This document shows, piece after piece, positions 45,266 to 56,586 of a stretch of 64,000 bases of DNA. Position 1 is the stretch's first letter. Each line of letters begins with the position of its first letter. The position numbers and the translations under genes are program-made. Below the pieces are notes generated by a model. The model had not been told where the DNA came from, searched no databases, and saw nothing but the letters and a program-made list of their open reading frames with translations. The stretch is from Cercospora beticola (lineage: Eukaryota > Ascomycota > Dothideomycetes > Mycosphaerellales > Mycosphaerellaceae), in assembly GCF_033473495.1 (NCBI RefSeq), contig NC_088938.1, positions 2,418,001 through 2,482,000 of the forward strand, written 5' to 3'.

Positions 45266-46033
45266 TCACCACGCCGCCTCCATCTCCTTGCGCATGGCCT
45301 CCTTCACGATACTGCCGCATAGCTTCGCATGCGGGTTGGTATGTACAGCCAACGCCTTGGCAACCTCGTTGCCATAAAGACCACCCATGTAGAAAGCTCT
45401 GGAAGCCTCTTCTTCGAAGCGTTCTTTGCTCCACTTCATGCCCTCAATTTCAGCCACATCAACATCGCCTCCCATTTCTAGGTCCTTCGAGGCTGCGTGG
45501 TATATGGCTCCGAGCTGTGTATATGCTTGGGCGAGCAGCTTGCCTTGAGCGGGAGAGACTGCGTCTTGTTGTCTCGCCGGTGAAGCAGAAGCAATGCATG
45601 CTCGAAGATCTCGTTCAGCTGCCACGCCTCCAGCTCGTTGGTCTGCGTACAGCAAGGATCTGGGTCGGACAATCGAATTTCTATCCCCGAACCTCCACCT
45701 CCTCATCTGGGCTCGATTGTTACGCGCAGAGGCATAGCTCGGGTGTTCTGCGATGAGAGCATCAAGCGAGGTGAGTGCGGCTCGATAGGCGGCATCCTTG
45801 GCGGATTCTTTTACATCCGGAAATCGCGCTCGGTTTCGTTCGAAGTCTTCCACAATCGATATCGCTTCTCTTTCTCGTGTCCGGAGCTGAGCGAGCAATG
45901 CGGCATCACGGATGTGGCGGTCCTCCGGCAGACTGGGGTCAATTATGACTTCTGCCCTCGTCGGTGCACTCTCCGGGTCAAACACCTGAGCAAGAACGGC
46001 CGAGTCGGCTCTGGATAATTGTTTGGGAAGCAT
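45266..46033 (-). CDS. Tetratricopeptide repeat protein 36 (TTC36)-like
   Basis: Intronless, 255 residues. TPR-like helices are visible: DAAYRAALTSLDALIAEHPS, SYASARNNRAQMRRW, then ERDLRACIASA and LLAQAYTQLGAIYHAASK. The first 45 residues include VFDPESAPTRAEV, a common start of the TTC36 family. The C-terminal part ends with NPHAKLCGSIVKEAMRKEME. In vertebrates TTC36 binds and stabilises HPPD (protecting it from degradation by PELI1/STK33), and here the gene lies 535 bp from, and divergent to, the HPPD gene. Family call is good; the functional link is inferred from proximity and animal work. Confidence 0.85.
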   Translation of the reverse strand: MLPKQLSRADSAVLAQVFDPESAPTRAEVIIDPSLPEDRHIRDAALLAQLRTREREAISIVEDFERNRARFPDVKESAKDAAYRAALTSLDALIAEHPSYASARNNRAQMRRWRFGDRNSIVRPRSLLYADQRAGGVAAERDLRACIASASPARQQDAVSPAQGKLLAQAYTQLGAIYHAASKDLEMGGDVDVAEIEGMKWSKERFEEEASRAFYMGGLYGNEVAKALAVHTNPHAKLCGSIVKEAMRKEMEAAW

Positions 46034-47877
<1,844 letters not shown>

Positions 47878-48147
47878 ACGAAGACTGGAATTGGATGTGA
47901 TAGCGAGTGGTTTGTGATTGGCGTTCTGGATGCATAGTTAGAAAAGCGAACGGCGCTGGGATTGAGAGCTAGTTTGAACAGTCATTAGATGGCACTTTCT
48001 CGCATGGGCACCATATGTGCTTGCTCATAGAGGGACTTAGTCCTGACTTGAAAGTCTTCTGCTTTGCAAAAATAGACTTTAGGGTATATTTATCGTTCCT
48101 CTATCATAATGCCTCTAGGCTTTATTGTATCAGACGAGCATATATGC

Positions 48148-49698
48148 TCACGCCTTCTCTTCAACCTGGGAAGTAACGACATCCTTCCTGTCCTTCTCCG
48201 AAGCGGCATCAGACTCATACTCATCCTCGAAAACATGTGACTCCCACTGTCTGCAAGGGATTCTCTCCTGGAAGAATCTCTCCAGCTGGGCGTTCGTCCT
48301 GCCAGTAGTTTCTCCGACACAGAACCAAGAGTACGCGAGAGTGAAGAGCGTGGTGCCGGCGTACACGAAACCGACCATGGGGCCAAGCTCGGCATCGTAG
48401 TACATGTATGGGCTGGTGAAGACCATCATCCAGACAGTGAAGAAGAATGTGCCGAGTGCGCAAGAAGTGATCTTGTTCCTGTTACGGCCGACAGCCATTT
48501 CCGAGGCGATGGTGTAGGACAATGTGCCGATCGAGAAGTTGTAGAAGACAATGTTGAAGTAGGCGAAGACGACGATGCCGATGCCGATGCCGCGGGAGAA
48601 CTCTCCGTTTGCGTCCTTCGTGGTTCCGAGACCGCCGACTGCGACGAGTGAGACCAGCATACCAATCGTGCAGACGAGAAGGTTGGTTCGTCGGTTGAGT
48701 TTGTTGCCGAAGATGACGGAACAGCCGACGGTGATGATTTGTACAACGTAGATGATGGTGTTGATGGTGAAAGGCTCGCCAACTCCGATGGATTGTGCGA
48801 AGACGACGCCGTAGGTGTACCAGAATTGAATTCCGTTGATTTGTTGAGCAAACATGACACCGCAGGCGTAGATCAGTTTGCGGCGCTCGACGGGGTCCAA
48901 GAGGAGGGAGGACCAGCTGGATTCGGCGGCCATTTCTGCATCAGCGGCAATTTGGTCATCGATGGCCTTGAGGTCTGCCTCAGGAGTGTAGTCGGCCTTG
49001 CTGCGGTTGATCTTGATGAGAGCCTTCCTAGCGTCCTCACGTCGGCCCTTCGACATGAACCAGACTGGCGATTCAGGAGTGAAGATCAGGAGAATAAGCA
49101 TGGTCAATGGCAGCACCGTCAGCAAGCTCATTGGAAGCTGGTATTGGGCTTTGCCATCGATCGTCTCCGTTCCCTGATTAACGCAAGCTCCGACGAACTG
49201 CGAGATCGACTGCATGAACTGGAACATCATGAGGGCGGGGCCACGGATCGCGCTTGGAGCAACGTCTGCGACGTAGACCAAGCATGTTGCCGTGAACTGG
49301 CCAACACCAAGACCGACAAAGACTCTGCCAACGTAGAAGACGCCTTCAATGCTGTACGCGCAGACCTGGATGATGGCGCCCAGAATGATGCAAACGGAGG
49401 CCGTGGCGAAAACTGCTCTGCGTCCGAACTTGTCGTTGATGGGTGCTGCGATCAAGGCTCCAACGAACTCGCCAACGTAGATGATGGATGCTGATACTGA
49501 GAGGAATGTGGTGCCGAGTTCGTATGTGCCGTCTGGCTGTTGCTCGCCATAGTCACGGGCAAAATACCGCATGCCCTGGATACCGGTGTAGTAGATCGTA
49601 TCGTAGCCATAGCAGAGGGCGCCAATAGTCGCTACTAAGCAGTAGAAGACCGCCCATCGGTGGGACTTCCAGTCGATGTTGAGGTTCAAGCCGCCCAT
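48148..49698 (-). CDS. MFS sugar transporter
   Basis: Intronless, 516 residues and 12 predicted membrane segments. Sugar-porter motifs: NDKFGRRAVF (loop 2-3), GRVFVGLGVGQFTATCLVYVADVAP (R-x-GG-like stretch and E-to-D change at the first PESPR-like box), TPESPVWFMSKGR (PESPR motif, loop 6-7) and FAQQINGIQFWYTYG. The last segments lead to VGETTGRTNAQLERFF (PETKG-like). The sequence is most like fungal alpha-glucoside/hexose porters of the STL/MAL group. It should be a plasma-membrane proton symporter; the substrate cannot be assigned. Convergent with HPPD. Confidence 0.92.
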   Translation of the reverse strand: MGGLNLNIDWKSHRWAVFYCLVATIGALCYGYDTIYYTGIQGMRYFARDYGEQQPDGTYELGTTFLSVSASIIYVGEFVGALIAAPINDKFGRRAVFATASVCIILGAIIQVCAYSIEGVFYVGRVFVGLGVGQFTATCLVYVADVAPSAIRGPALMMFQFMQSISQFVGACVNQGTETIDGKAQYQLPMSLLTVLPLTMLILLIFTPESPVWFMSKGRREDARKALIKINRSKADYTPEADLKAIDDQIAADAEMAAESSWSSLLLDPVERRKLIYACGVMFAQQINGIQFWYTYGVVFAQSIGVGEPFTINTIIYVVQIITVGCSVIFGNKLNRRTNLLVCTIGMLVSLVAVGGLGTTKDANGEFSRGIGIGIVVFAYFNIVFYNFSIGTLSYTIASEMAVGRNRNKITSCALGTFFFTVWMMVFTSPYMYYDAELGPMVGFVYAGTTLFTLAYSWFCVGETTGRTNAQLERFFQERIPCRQWESHVFEDEYESDAASEKDRKDVVTSQVEEKA

Positions 49699-51113
49699 GT
49701 TGATTCCCGAGGTTTTTGAGATATCCGGTCAAGATTAGCAACAAGGAGGGTTGATGTGAGCGCAGCAGAGTACGAAGCAAACAATATACTTCGACCACTC
49801 CCGAACTACCCAGGACAACCTTTCTCCGGGACACCTGGGGGACCACCGACCTTATAACACATCTGAGACTAGAGAGACCTTTCCCCCTTCGACAACCCAG
49901 TATCGTTGCATCGCGCAATAAGGCCGACTGACGACCGGTCTCTCCACATGGAGCGAACCCGCGCCAAGGCATACCCATGGGCAGACCATGTTCCCTTCAC
50001 GTGGTATAGCAAAGTTGCGCAGATTCTGTAGTTCCTGGCCTCTTATCAGGCTTGGCTGATGTCGTGAAACATCGCATGCGGCTCTTACTGGACTCAACGG
50101 ACATGTGGAGAACGGCGGCGTCAGCCAAAGTGGTCAAGACTACGTGGAAGATTTTGTGCTGAGCCCTTGGCAGGTGGCATAGTGTCTGGGCAGACCGACG
50201 AACGGCCGATAAAGTGGCCGGGGCTGATGTGAAGTCGTACGGGATGGCTTTGCGGGCGCGCGGAGTGGTGGACTTGGGGTGTGGTGGTAGAGATACATCT
50301 GGTGGTGTAGGTGAGGTGTTTGAATGTGAAGTGGAAGGTAGAGTTCGTACCTGGCGTTTTGTGCCTGAACGCCACCCACGCCGCCAAGACTGCACTCAAA
50401 CACGACTTCAGCTCATCGTATGTGGTATACGACAACACCTCCTCCTGGCTAATGTGGTAACTTTTCGTGGACTTTCCTACGGACCCACATTCTATAAACT
50501 CGCTAGGACTGGTCTTGGGGACTCCACCGGATGGGCCTGGATTTGGACCACACTTCAAGAGTTCAGCAGTTTTTCCTTCTCGCCACAACAATAATAGAGC
50601 AAATCGGCTAGTGGCGGAGAGCAGTACAGAGCACCGGAAACATGCACCCATTGCGATCTCTCATCGCGACGCTGAGTCCGTGTCTGCCCCCGCTCCTCCA
50701 GACAGAGCGTCTTGAGAGAGAGCTGCACCAGGCGGATATAAGAGGATCAAAAGAGCACTCGAATGTCCCGGGCAGAAGACGATGTGTGATCGTGCTGAGA
50801 TCTTGTCTAGCGCTTTTCGAATCCTCACCACTTGCTCAGATGCCTTGCTCGATCAGATTTCCTTTGTTCATGCAGACCAGTACATCAAACATTGAATGGT
50901 AGGAGCTGACTTCTTTGTTTCATTCACCACACATTCTATGCAGAGCTTCCCCAGAATGCGTCGCCGCATCCGTCAAGCTGAAAGAAACACCAGCTTTCCA
51001 TTTCATCAAGTTGAACAAGCGAAATCAATCCAGTGCTCTGATCCTCCTACGCACTTTCGTCTCACAATCCACGCCTCGAGAATTATCAGGATTCGTTGAA
51101 ACTGACAGCATCA
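49699..51113. other. Intergenic, no recognisable gene
   Basis: 1.4 kb with several overlapping ORFs (longest about 176 codons on the minus strand, 50121-50651) but no supported exon structure or motif. It holds the divergent promoters of the MFS gene and the next hypothetical. Confidence 0.45.
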
Positions 51114-51935
51114 ATGTCTCGCCGGTTTCAGGGTGTAAGTCGCAAACTCTCACGAACTTACTCAAAGAAAATTTGATACTGACCAAGCTCACAGCACCGG
51201 CCACGCCTGACCAGCTACGGCACAATCGAACAACAAGATATCAACGCTGAAGCACAAGAACTCTACGGAAATCCCTCAAATGCAAGCTCGTGGTCACCTC
51301 ACAACGCAATTTACGAGCCAGTTGATAGACCTTCCTACCGCAACCAGCGAGGACAGTCAGCCTACCTCAACAGCCGCTTGCGCCGCTCACAAAATGATGC
51401 GCTTCGACACTACGCAACTTCAGGACACGTAGATCAAACTACAGCGAGAGATTTTCGCGCTCTACAGTATCTGCGAGAAAAGGAAGCCATCAGAAATCGC
51501 CGAGCCCGACTCGCAAGTACAACTGCAGCTCCCGGTACTCCCACAGCACCACGCCGCCAAGTTGGCTGGAATCTGAGAGATGTGGGTCCTAGACAGCAGC
51601 CTCTGAGGACTGTCTCTGAAAGAGAGTACCCTTCTTCCCTTTATGCAGCAGCTGCTGGAAGACGTTTGAGAACCACTGGGGAACCAGAAGCTGCAGGGAC
51701 TGGTGGTGCGAATGTATGGAATAAGCCGTTGAAGAAGTCTGGTGAGGACTGGGAAAGAGAAATCGCTGAGGATGAGGCGAGGCGAATCAGAGGGCATGGG
51801 CTGGATCAGGAGGAGAGGGTGAGGGCTGCTGCGGAGGAGGAGGAGGCGAGAAGGATTCGAGGGCATGGGCTGGAGCAACCGATGGTAAAGAGGAGGCAGA
51901 CTTGGGGATTCAAGGGTACGGAGCACAAGATGTGA
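51114..51935 (+). CDS. Hypothetical basic protein with duplicated RRIRGHGL motif
   Basis: A 21-nt first exon (51114-51134, MSRRFQG) joins 51195-51935 across a GTAAGT...ACAG intron; the product has 253 residues. The second exon runs HRPRLTSYGTIEQQD onward with Arg/Gln-rich, low-complexity sequence. Near the C terminus DEARRIRGHGLDQEE and EEARRIRGHGLEQP are a direct duplication of an amphipathic acidic/basic unit. No known domain. The tiny first exon is supported by exact donor and acceptor and by the open frame through exon 2. Probably intrinsically disordered; function unknown. Confidence 0.65.
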
Positions 51936-52010
51936 CATTTGAGATTCGTCTAGAATCAGATGATGATTGGGAAGCTCTCGCAAGTACGAGTCATGGAAGC
52001 CGGTCTAACC

Positions 52011-52748
52011 TCACTGTGCATTCGTCTCTTCCTCCGCCATTCGCTTCCTGCTGCCATTCTCGACACCCTTTCTCACAAGTTGGCAAACCTCCTCTCGGGC
52101 AGAATCGAACTCGGCACCAGTCGCCATCGTCAACAGATCACCGAGCTCCAATGTCGTCTGTTCGCACCAGTCCTTTATCGCATCATCCATGTCCCTTGCC
52201 TGATTAACACGCTCAGTCACGCTGCTACCAGAGCGTCCCAGCAAATATCCTTGACCGCGAATGTTCATCACTTTTTCGACGTAACTGTCATTGTATTCTC
52301 GCCATGGAATAACAGGTCTGTCAAGAATGCCATATTGTGCACCAGACAAGTCGACAGCATACTGGTTACCGTCTGGGGTTTTGACAAGATACAAGGAATG
52401 TTCAGGCTGTGGACCCTGCTCATATTCATACACGTATTTTCGGTGTGGCTTGATCTCAACGCACAATTCTTCGACTTTGATGATGACGTTGGTTGAGAGC
52501 AATCGATCGAAAACTTTCTTGACGACCTCGTACATGTAGGAGAGGGGATCTTCGCAGCCACACCATGCTAAGATGACCTTTCCGGGTGGGGAGGGATCTT
52601 GCACGTCAAAAACTTTTGACGGGAATCCATTCGCTGCTGTCTTGGGCATCTCCTGGTCCCACGTGCATGCCGATATTGAGTCCCGAGCTGTGTGGACGAT
52701 GTTGATATCTGAACTCGTCCCAACGTTGACTGCTGCCGCGCCATGCAT
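52011..52748 (-). CDS. Hypothetical protein, fungal-specific
   Basis: Intronless, 245 residues, no signal peptide or membrane segment. Readable parts: VILAWCGCEDPLSYMYEVVKKV (in two pieces), KPHRKYVYEYEQGP and LYLVKTPDGNQYAVDLSGAQYG, then YVEKVMNIRGQGYLLGR. The YLVKTPDGNQYAVDLSGAQYG block looks like a repeat-family fungal protein with a beta-rich, possibly cysteine-protease-like or PPPDE-like fold, but I cannot name the family. It ends 75 bp from the preceding convergent gene. An extra upstream exon is possible. Confidence 0.6.
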   Translation of the reverse strand: MHGAAAVNVGTSSDINIVHTARDSISACTWDQEMPKTAANGFPSKVFDVQDPSPPGKVILAWCGCEDPLSYMYEVVKKVFDRLLSTNVIIKVEELCVEIKPHRKYVYEYEQGPQPEHSLYLVKTPDGNQYAVDLSGAQYGILDRPVIPWREYNDSYVEKVMNIRGQGYLLGRSGSSVTERVNQARDMDDAIKDWCEQTTLELGDLLTMATGAEFDSAREEVCQLVRKGVENGSRKRMAEEETNAQ

Positions 52749-52915
52749 AGAACAATGCCTGAAGGAGGTGCCCAGCTCGCGAGAGCGCCGAAGGAATGCT
52801 CGAAGAATCGACCATGATGCGTGGCGCGACTGGTATCGATCTCGAAGACAAGATGGCTTTTAAAAGCCGCAGTAGAGCATGAGTCAGAGGCCTCCTGTAA
52901 TTGATTGCATTTGCT

Positions 52916-54415
52916 TCAGCGCTCTAGCAAATCCACGCCGACGCCTCTTAGAGCTTCCACGGCCCACGAGGGAATCCTCTCGTTATCACCAGCATATAAT
53001 GTGTTGAAGTAGGCCTTGAGGAAATCCGGGTAGCGATCTTCGAGAATAGCTTCACGCATTCGGCGGACCAGATCCAGCATGTAATGCACATTGTGCATAC
53101 TCAACAGGTGTGAGCCTGCAGTTTCCTTGGCAGCAGTGTGATAGATGTAGGCTCTTGTGATGCCAAGACCACCATCATCTGATGGCCTACAGCACACACA
53201 CTTGCAGCCATTCGCGATGGGGCCAAAGTCGTTTGCGTAGGAAGCATGCCGTAGATTGAACACGCCCTCGTCGGTGATGGCGTTGCCAAACCGGGCTGTT
53301 CGCGTGGGCCAGACGCAGTCAAACATGTCTGCACCGAGTGCGACAGACACTAGGATGTCCTCTGGATAGCCAACTCCCATAACGTAGCGCGGCTTGTTTG
53401 GTGGGAACATCGTGGTGCAAGTGTCGACAATTTTGCAAAACTCGGTCTTGGCCTCGCCGCCGCTGAGACCTCCAATGGCAATACCCGGAGTATCTCGGGC
53501 GAGCATTTCTTTGCAGCATTCCTTGCGGAGTTCCAGATCGAGTCCTCCTTGGATAATGCAGAAGAGATTTTGCGTTTCAGGTTTCTTGTGTGCTGCAATA
53601 CAGCGATCAAGCCAACGCACAGATCGGTACATGGCCTCCTTGATTCGTGCGTGGTCTGGGGACGTTGTGGCAATCACGTCGTCGAGTTGCATCATGATAT
53701 CCGAGCCGATGGAGTTCTGAAGCGAGATCGAATGCTCTGGAGTCAAGAGCCTATGCAAGTCAGGGAACTTGCACATCAGGTAGCGGAATTCGCTTACATG
53801 GGCGTGCCATCGTGAGGGCTAAGAAAGCGCACTCCTTCTTCAGTCACCTGAGCAAGCTGTAGTAACGAGACCATCTGGAAGCTGCAATTTCGTAAGTATT
53901 CAGGAGGAGTCTTCGTGTGCCTTGTGTTCGAACATACCCGCCGCTGTCTAGCATGATGTTAGCCAGAAATTTTCTGAGCATTCCTTTCAAGCATACCTGT
54001 TAGAATGTTGTGTGGCCATGACTGCAACTTGTGCGCGCCGCCAATAGCATCCAGTGTCTTCTGGCCAGGCTTAAGCCCCCTGCCATGTCTCAGTACAGAT
54101 GCACGCCGGGTCTTCACGAGATCCGTACAAGTGGTATGTATTATTCAAGCACAGTCGGCAGCTCGTCTCTTCCAGTTGCTTAGGCGTCAGACCTTTCAGC
54201 GATGCCTGCGTGGCCACTGGCATAAACAGCGGAAGTTGAACGGAGCCATGGGGGAGGTGCAGTGTTGCTGCACGCGCTTTCGTGGTCTGGAGCGGATTTG
54301 AGTCAGTCACGTCCGATCTTTGCTGCCGCCGCCTCCTTACCGAGCATCTCGCCAGCAGGTCAAACTTCAGCGCGGACGGCGAGGGCTTCGGCGGCATATC
54401 ACCATTTTCCGACAT
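52916..54415 (-). CDS. QTRT1: Queuine tRNA-ribosyltransferase catalytic subunit
   Basis: Six exons on the minus strand: 54415-54341, 54286-54129, 54079-53997, 53947-53938 (10 nt), 53881-53798 and 53750-52916; the lengths sum to 415 codons. The enzyme swaps guanine for queuine at the wobble position of GUN-anticodon tRNAs. Motifs: LPHGSVQLPLFMPVATQ, NNTYHLGLKPGQ (exon 2/3 junction), ILTDSGGFQMVS (Asp base, split by the microexon), IGGLSGGEAK, GVGYPEDILVSVALGADMFD, CVWPTRTARFGNA and the zinc site CKCVCCRPSDDG...YIYH. All key residues are present. It is normally cytosolic or mitochondrial-surface and works with QTRT2, which is not in the window. It starts 150 bp from the divergent F-box gene. 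Confidence 0.95.
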
Positions 54416-54565
54416 GGTCGTTGGCAGGCACGAAAATATCGACAAGGACGCGATTGAGTTCCCGCGAGCGCGGAGCTGAGTCCGCTGCTGGCCGCATGTT
54501 GGTTCAGCTCGTTTCCCGCGCACTGCATCGCACTCAGTACTTTCCCGTCGCACGTACTCGGCATC

Positions 54566-55462
54566 ATGGACAATTTACCGCCAGAACTCGTCGAAACAAT
54601 CTTGTGCTTTCTACCAGCGAAAGACTTGTTATTCGTGCAACGCGTCGGGACCCATTGGCGCCACATAATCAAGACATCTCCACGCTTGCAAGCCGCGCTT
54701 TTCTACACACCAGCTGGCCAGCATCGTTTCATCCGATGGACTTGTAGTTGCCCTGACGGGGTCGAAGTCCATCACTACGAGATTTTGCCAGCTCCTGACG
54801 ACGAAAAGCGGAGTATTGCACAATATTTCGAGGACGATGATGGACTTGGATTTGTATACACATTGCCCTTGAGTCGACTGAACCCCATCCTGTTCCACCA
54901 TCCGACTCCTAAGAACATATTCGCGGCCATGACGCAACAATCCACAAAACTTCGAATCAAGCCCATGACCTTTCGCCATATATCTGCTGCAAGCTGCAGG
55001 AAGATGTATCTCTGCCAGCCTCCAATCCGCGGAGCCTATTACACATGGCGCTGCGACCACATGGAAATTGTCATACCTAGCCAGAATCGTACCGAAGAGC
55101 ATATTCGAGGCTTCTGCGTGGAAGGAGAGATACAGAACGAACATGGTCTCACCATGGGAGACATTCTAGACGAGATGACAGCCAAAGGCTCAGGACAAAA
55201 CCCCTCCACCCCATTCACACTGACCTTCACGCACGCCATCCTCGCTACCGAGCAACAGGAACAGCATCTCAGAACTCATCCTCAGAACGATGGTGTCGAC
55301 TTCGACTGGGATTCCTTGTGTCAATCCGTGTCAATGGCCGACCACCTCAGGCCGGAGTATTACAGGTCAGTGGAGCAATTGAAGCAGGCTATGGCATCGT
55401 GCCGCCTCTGTGCGATCGATGATGACCAAAATGGCCAGGGAAGACGACGTCTGTCGCTGTAA
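54566..55462 (+). CDS. F-box protein, tandem paralog 1
   Basis: Intronless, 298 residues. The N-terminal F-box reads LPPELVETILCFLPAKDLLFVQRVGTHWR (helices 1-2) and ends IIKTSPRLQAALFY. The rest is a fungal-specific region with LSRLNPILFHHP, ASCRKMYLCQPP and a late GLTMGDILDEM. F-box proteins bring substrates to the Skp1-Cullin1 ubiquitin ligase. The 55795-56586 gene shares the same blocks (LVRLNPLIFPR, ASCRRMQLTQPP, GLTLTDLI), so the two are a tandem duplication. The gene is head-to-head with the TGT gene. Confidence 0.88.
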   Translation: MDNLPPELVETILCFLPAKDLLFVQRVGTHWRHIIKTSPRLQAALFYTPAGQHRFIRWTCSCPDGVEVHHYEILPAPDDEKRSIAQYFEDDDGLGFVYTLPLSRLNPILFHHPTPKNIFAAMTQQSTKLRIKPMTFRHISAASCRKMYLCQPPIRGAYYTWRCDHMEIVIPSQNRTEEHIRGFCVEGEIQNEHGLTMGDILDEMTAKGSGQNPSTPFTLTFTHAILATEQQEQHLRTHPQNDGVDFDWDSLCQSVSMADHLRPEYYRSVEQLKQAMASCRLCAIDDDQNGQGRRRLSL

Positions 55463-55794
55463 AGTCGCTTGTCCGCTGCGGTGTGGAAGGAAGGCAAAGC
55501 AACATGCGTTCAAGCGTTATGTTTGCAATTGTTGTGCTGGCCTCGGTCCTGCTGTCAGTGCCCGTGCGCCAGCTTCACTGCCAGTTGCATTCCAAGACCC
55601 ATTGACTGCATCTCGCTGCCATGAGCTCGCATTTGAGGATAGTATGCATGCTGTCGGCAGTAGCACCACTTACAACCCCTGCAGTAGCTCGAAGCTCATG
55701 TGGATCATGCCCTCCTTCCGGGAGCTGGGCTTTGCAGTTGTCCTTTGACTTTCAGGCGATCTTGTATATTCTATGTACAACTATCTGGTCAACC
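55463..55794. other. Intergenic between tandem F-box genes
   Basis: No gene seen. The open frame entering from 55621 is continuous with the second F-box gene but lacks motif evidence ahead of 55795. Confidence 0.5.
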
Positions 55795-56586
55795 ATGGAC
55801 CGACTCCCGGCTGAGTTGGGTGAGAATGTGCTATGGGCATTGCCCCAGAAGGACTTACTACTGGCCCAACGTGTCTGCTGTCTGTGGCGAAACATTATCG
55901 AGAGGACGGCACGATTACAAGAAGCTCTGTACTTCTTACCAACACAGCGACGCCCAGATATGCTGTGTTGGTCGTGGAAGGCGGACAAAGATATCCTCCA
56001 GGAGAAGCTCACTCTGATTCCGGGACACAATGAGGAAGGCAAAGCCTCACGCAGAGTGATCGAATCCAACCCAGAAGAGCAATTCCACTACGAAGAGTCA
56101 CGCTTTCCTTTGGTTCGACTGAATCCTCTAATTTTTCCACGCAATCATACAGAGTCTGTGTATCAATTTATGCACAGAGGCTACATGGATATCGCCTGCA
56201 AGCTTCTTTTCAAACTCGTCTGGCACGCCTCCTCGGAAGCAAGCTGTAGGAGGATGCAGCTCACTCAACCACCCATCTTTCAGATCCCATGCACCTTGTG
56301 GACACCTTTGGAGTTTGGACATTACGCAATCAATGAGCTGGACGCAATTGAGAACGTAAAGGGATTGACGCTCACAGACCTCATAAAACGAGGTCGCGAG
56401 ATTGGCACTACAGAGCCACAAATATCACTTAAATCATCAAAGGCGGTTTGTCTGACCCAAGAGGAAGAGCAACAATTTCTAGCAGCTGAAACGGAGGAGG
56501 TGACTTCGCCAATCGAGTGGTGGAATCCGCGTGCAGAACGGGGCTCCAGTTTTCAACGCCTTGTCCGCCTTCGAAGTGGATGTTGA
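55795..56586 (+). CDS. F-box protein, tandem paralog 2
   Basis: Intronless, 263 residues from the ATG at 55795, where the F-box begins (MDRLPAELGENVLWALPQKD, QRVCCLWRNIIERTARL). The body matches paralog 1 in RLNPLIFPR, SEASCRRMQLTQPPI and the C-terminal GLTLTDLIKRG. An earlier in-frame ATG at 55621 would add 58 residues without homology. The F-box of the paralog starts at its own ATG, so 55795 is preferred. It converges on, and overlaps by 34 bp, the coding end of the C69 dipeptidase gene. Confidence 0.86.
   Translation: MDRLPAELGENVLWALPQKDLLLAQRVCCLWRNIIERTARLQEALYFLPTQRRPDMLCWSWKADKDILQEKLTLIPGHNEEGKASRRVIESNPEEQFHYEESRFPLVRLNPLIFPRNHTESVYQFMHRGYMDIACKLLFKLVWHASSEASCRRMQLTQPPIFQIPCTLWTPLEFGHYAINELDAIENVKGLTLTDLIKRGREIGTTEPQISLKSSKAVCLTQEEEQQFLAAETEEVTSPIEWWNPRAERGSSFQRLVRLRSGC

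Noticed and set aside
48739..49494. 251-codon ORF antisense to the MFS transporter
   Set aside because: Mirror frame of a long conserved coding region; composition is a shadow of the transporter.
50121..50651. 176-codon minus-strand ORF
   Set aside because: No recognisable domain or targeting signal, and splice evidence is missing.
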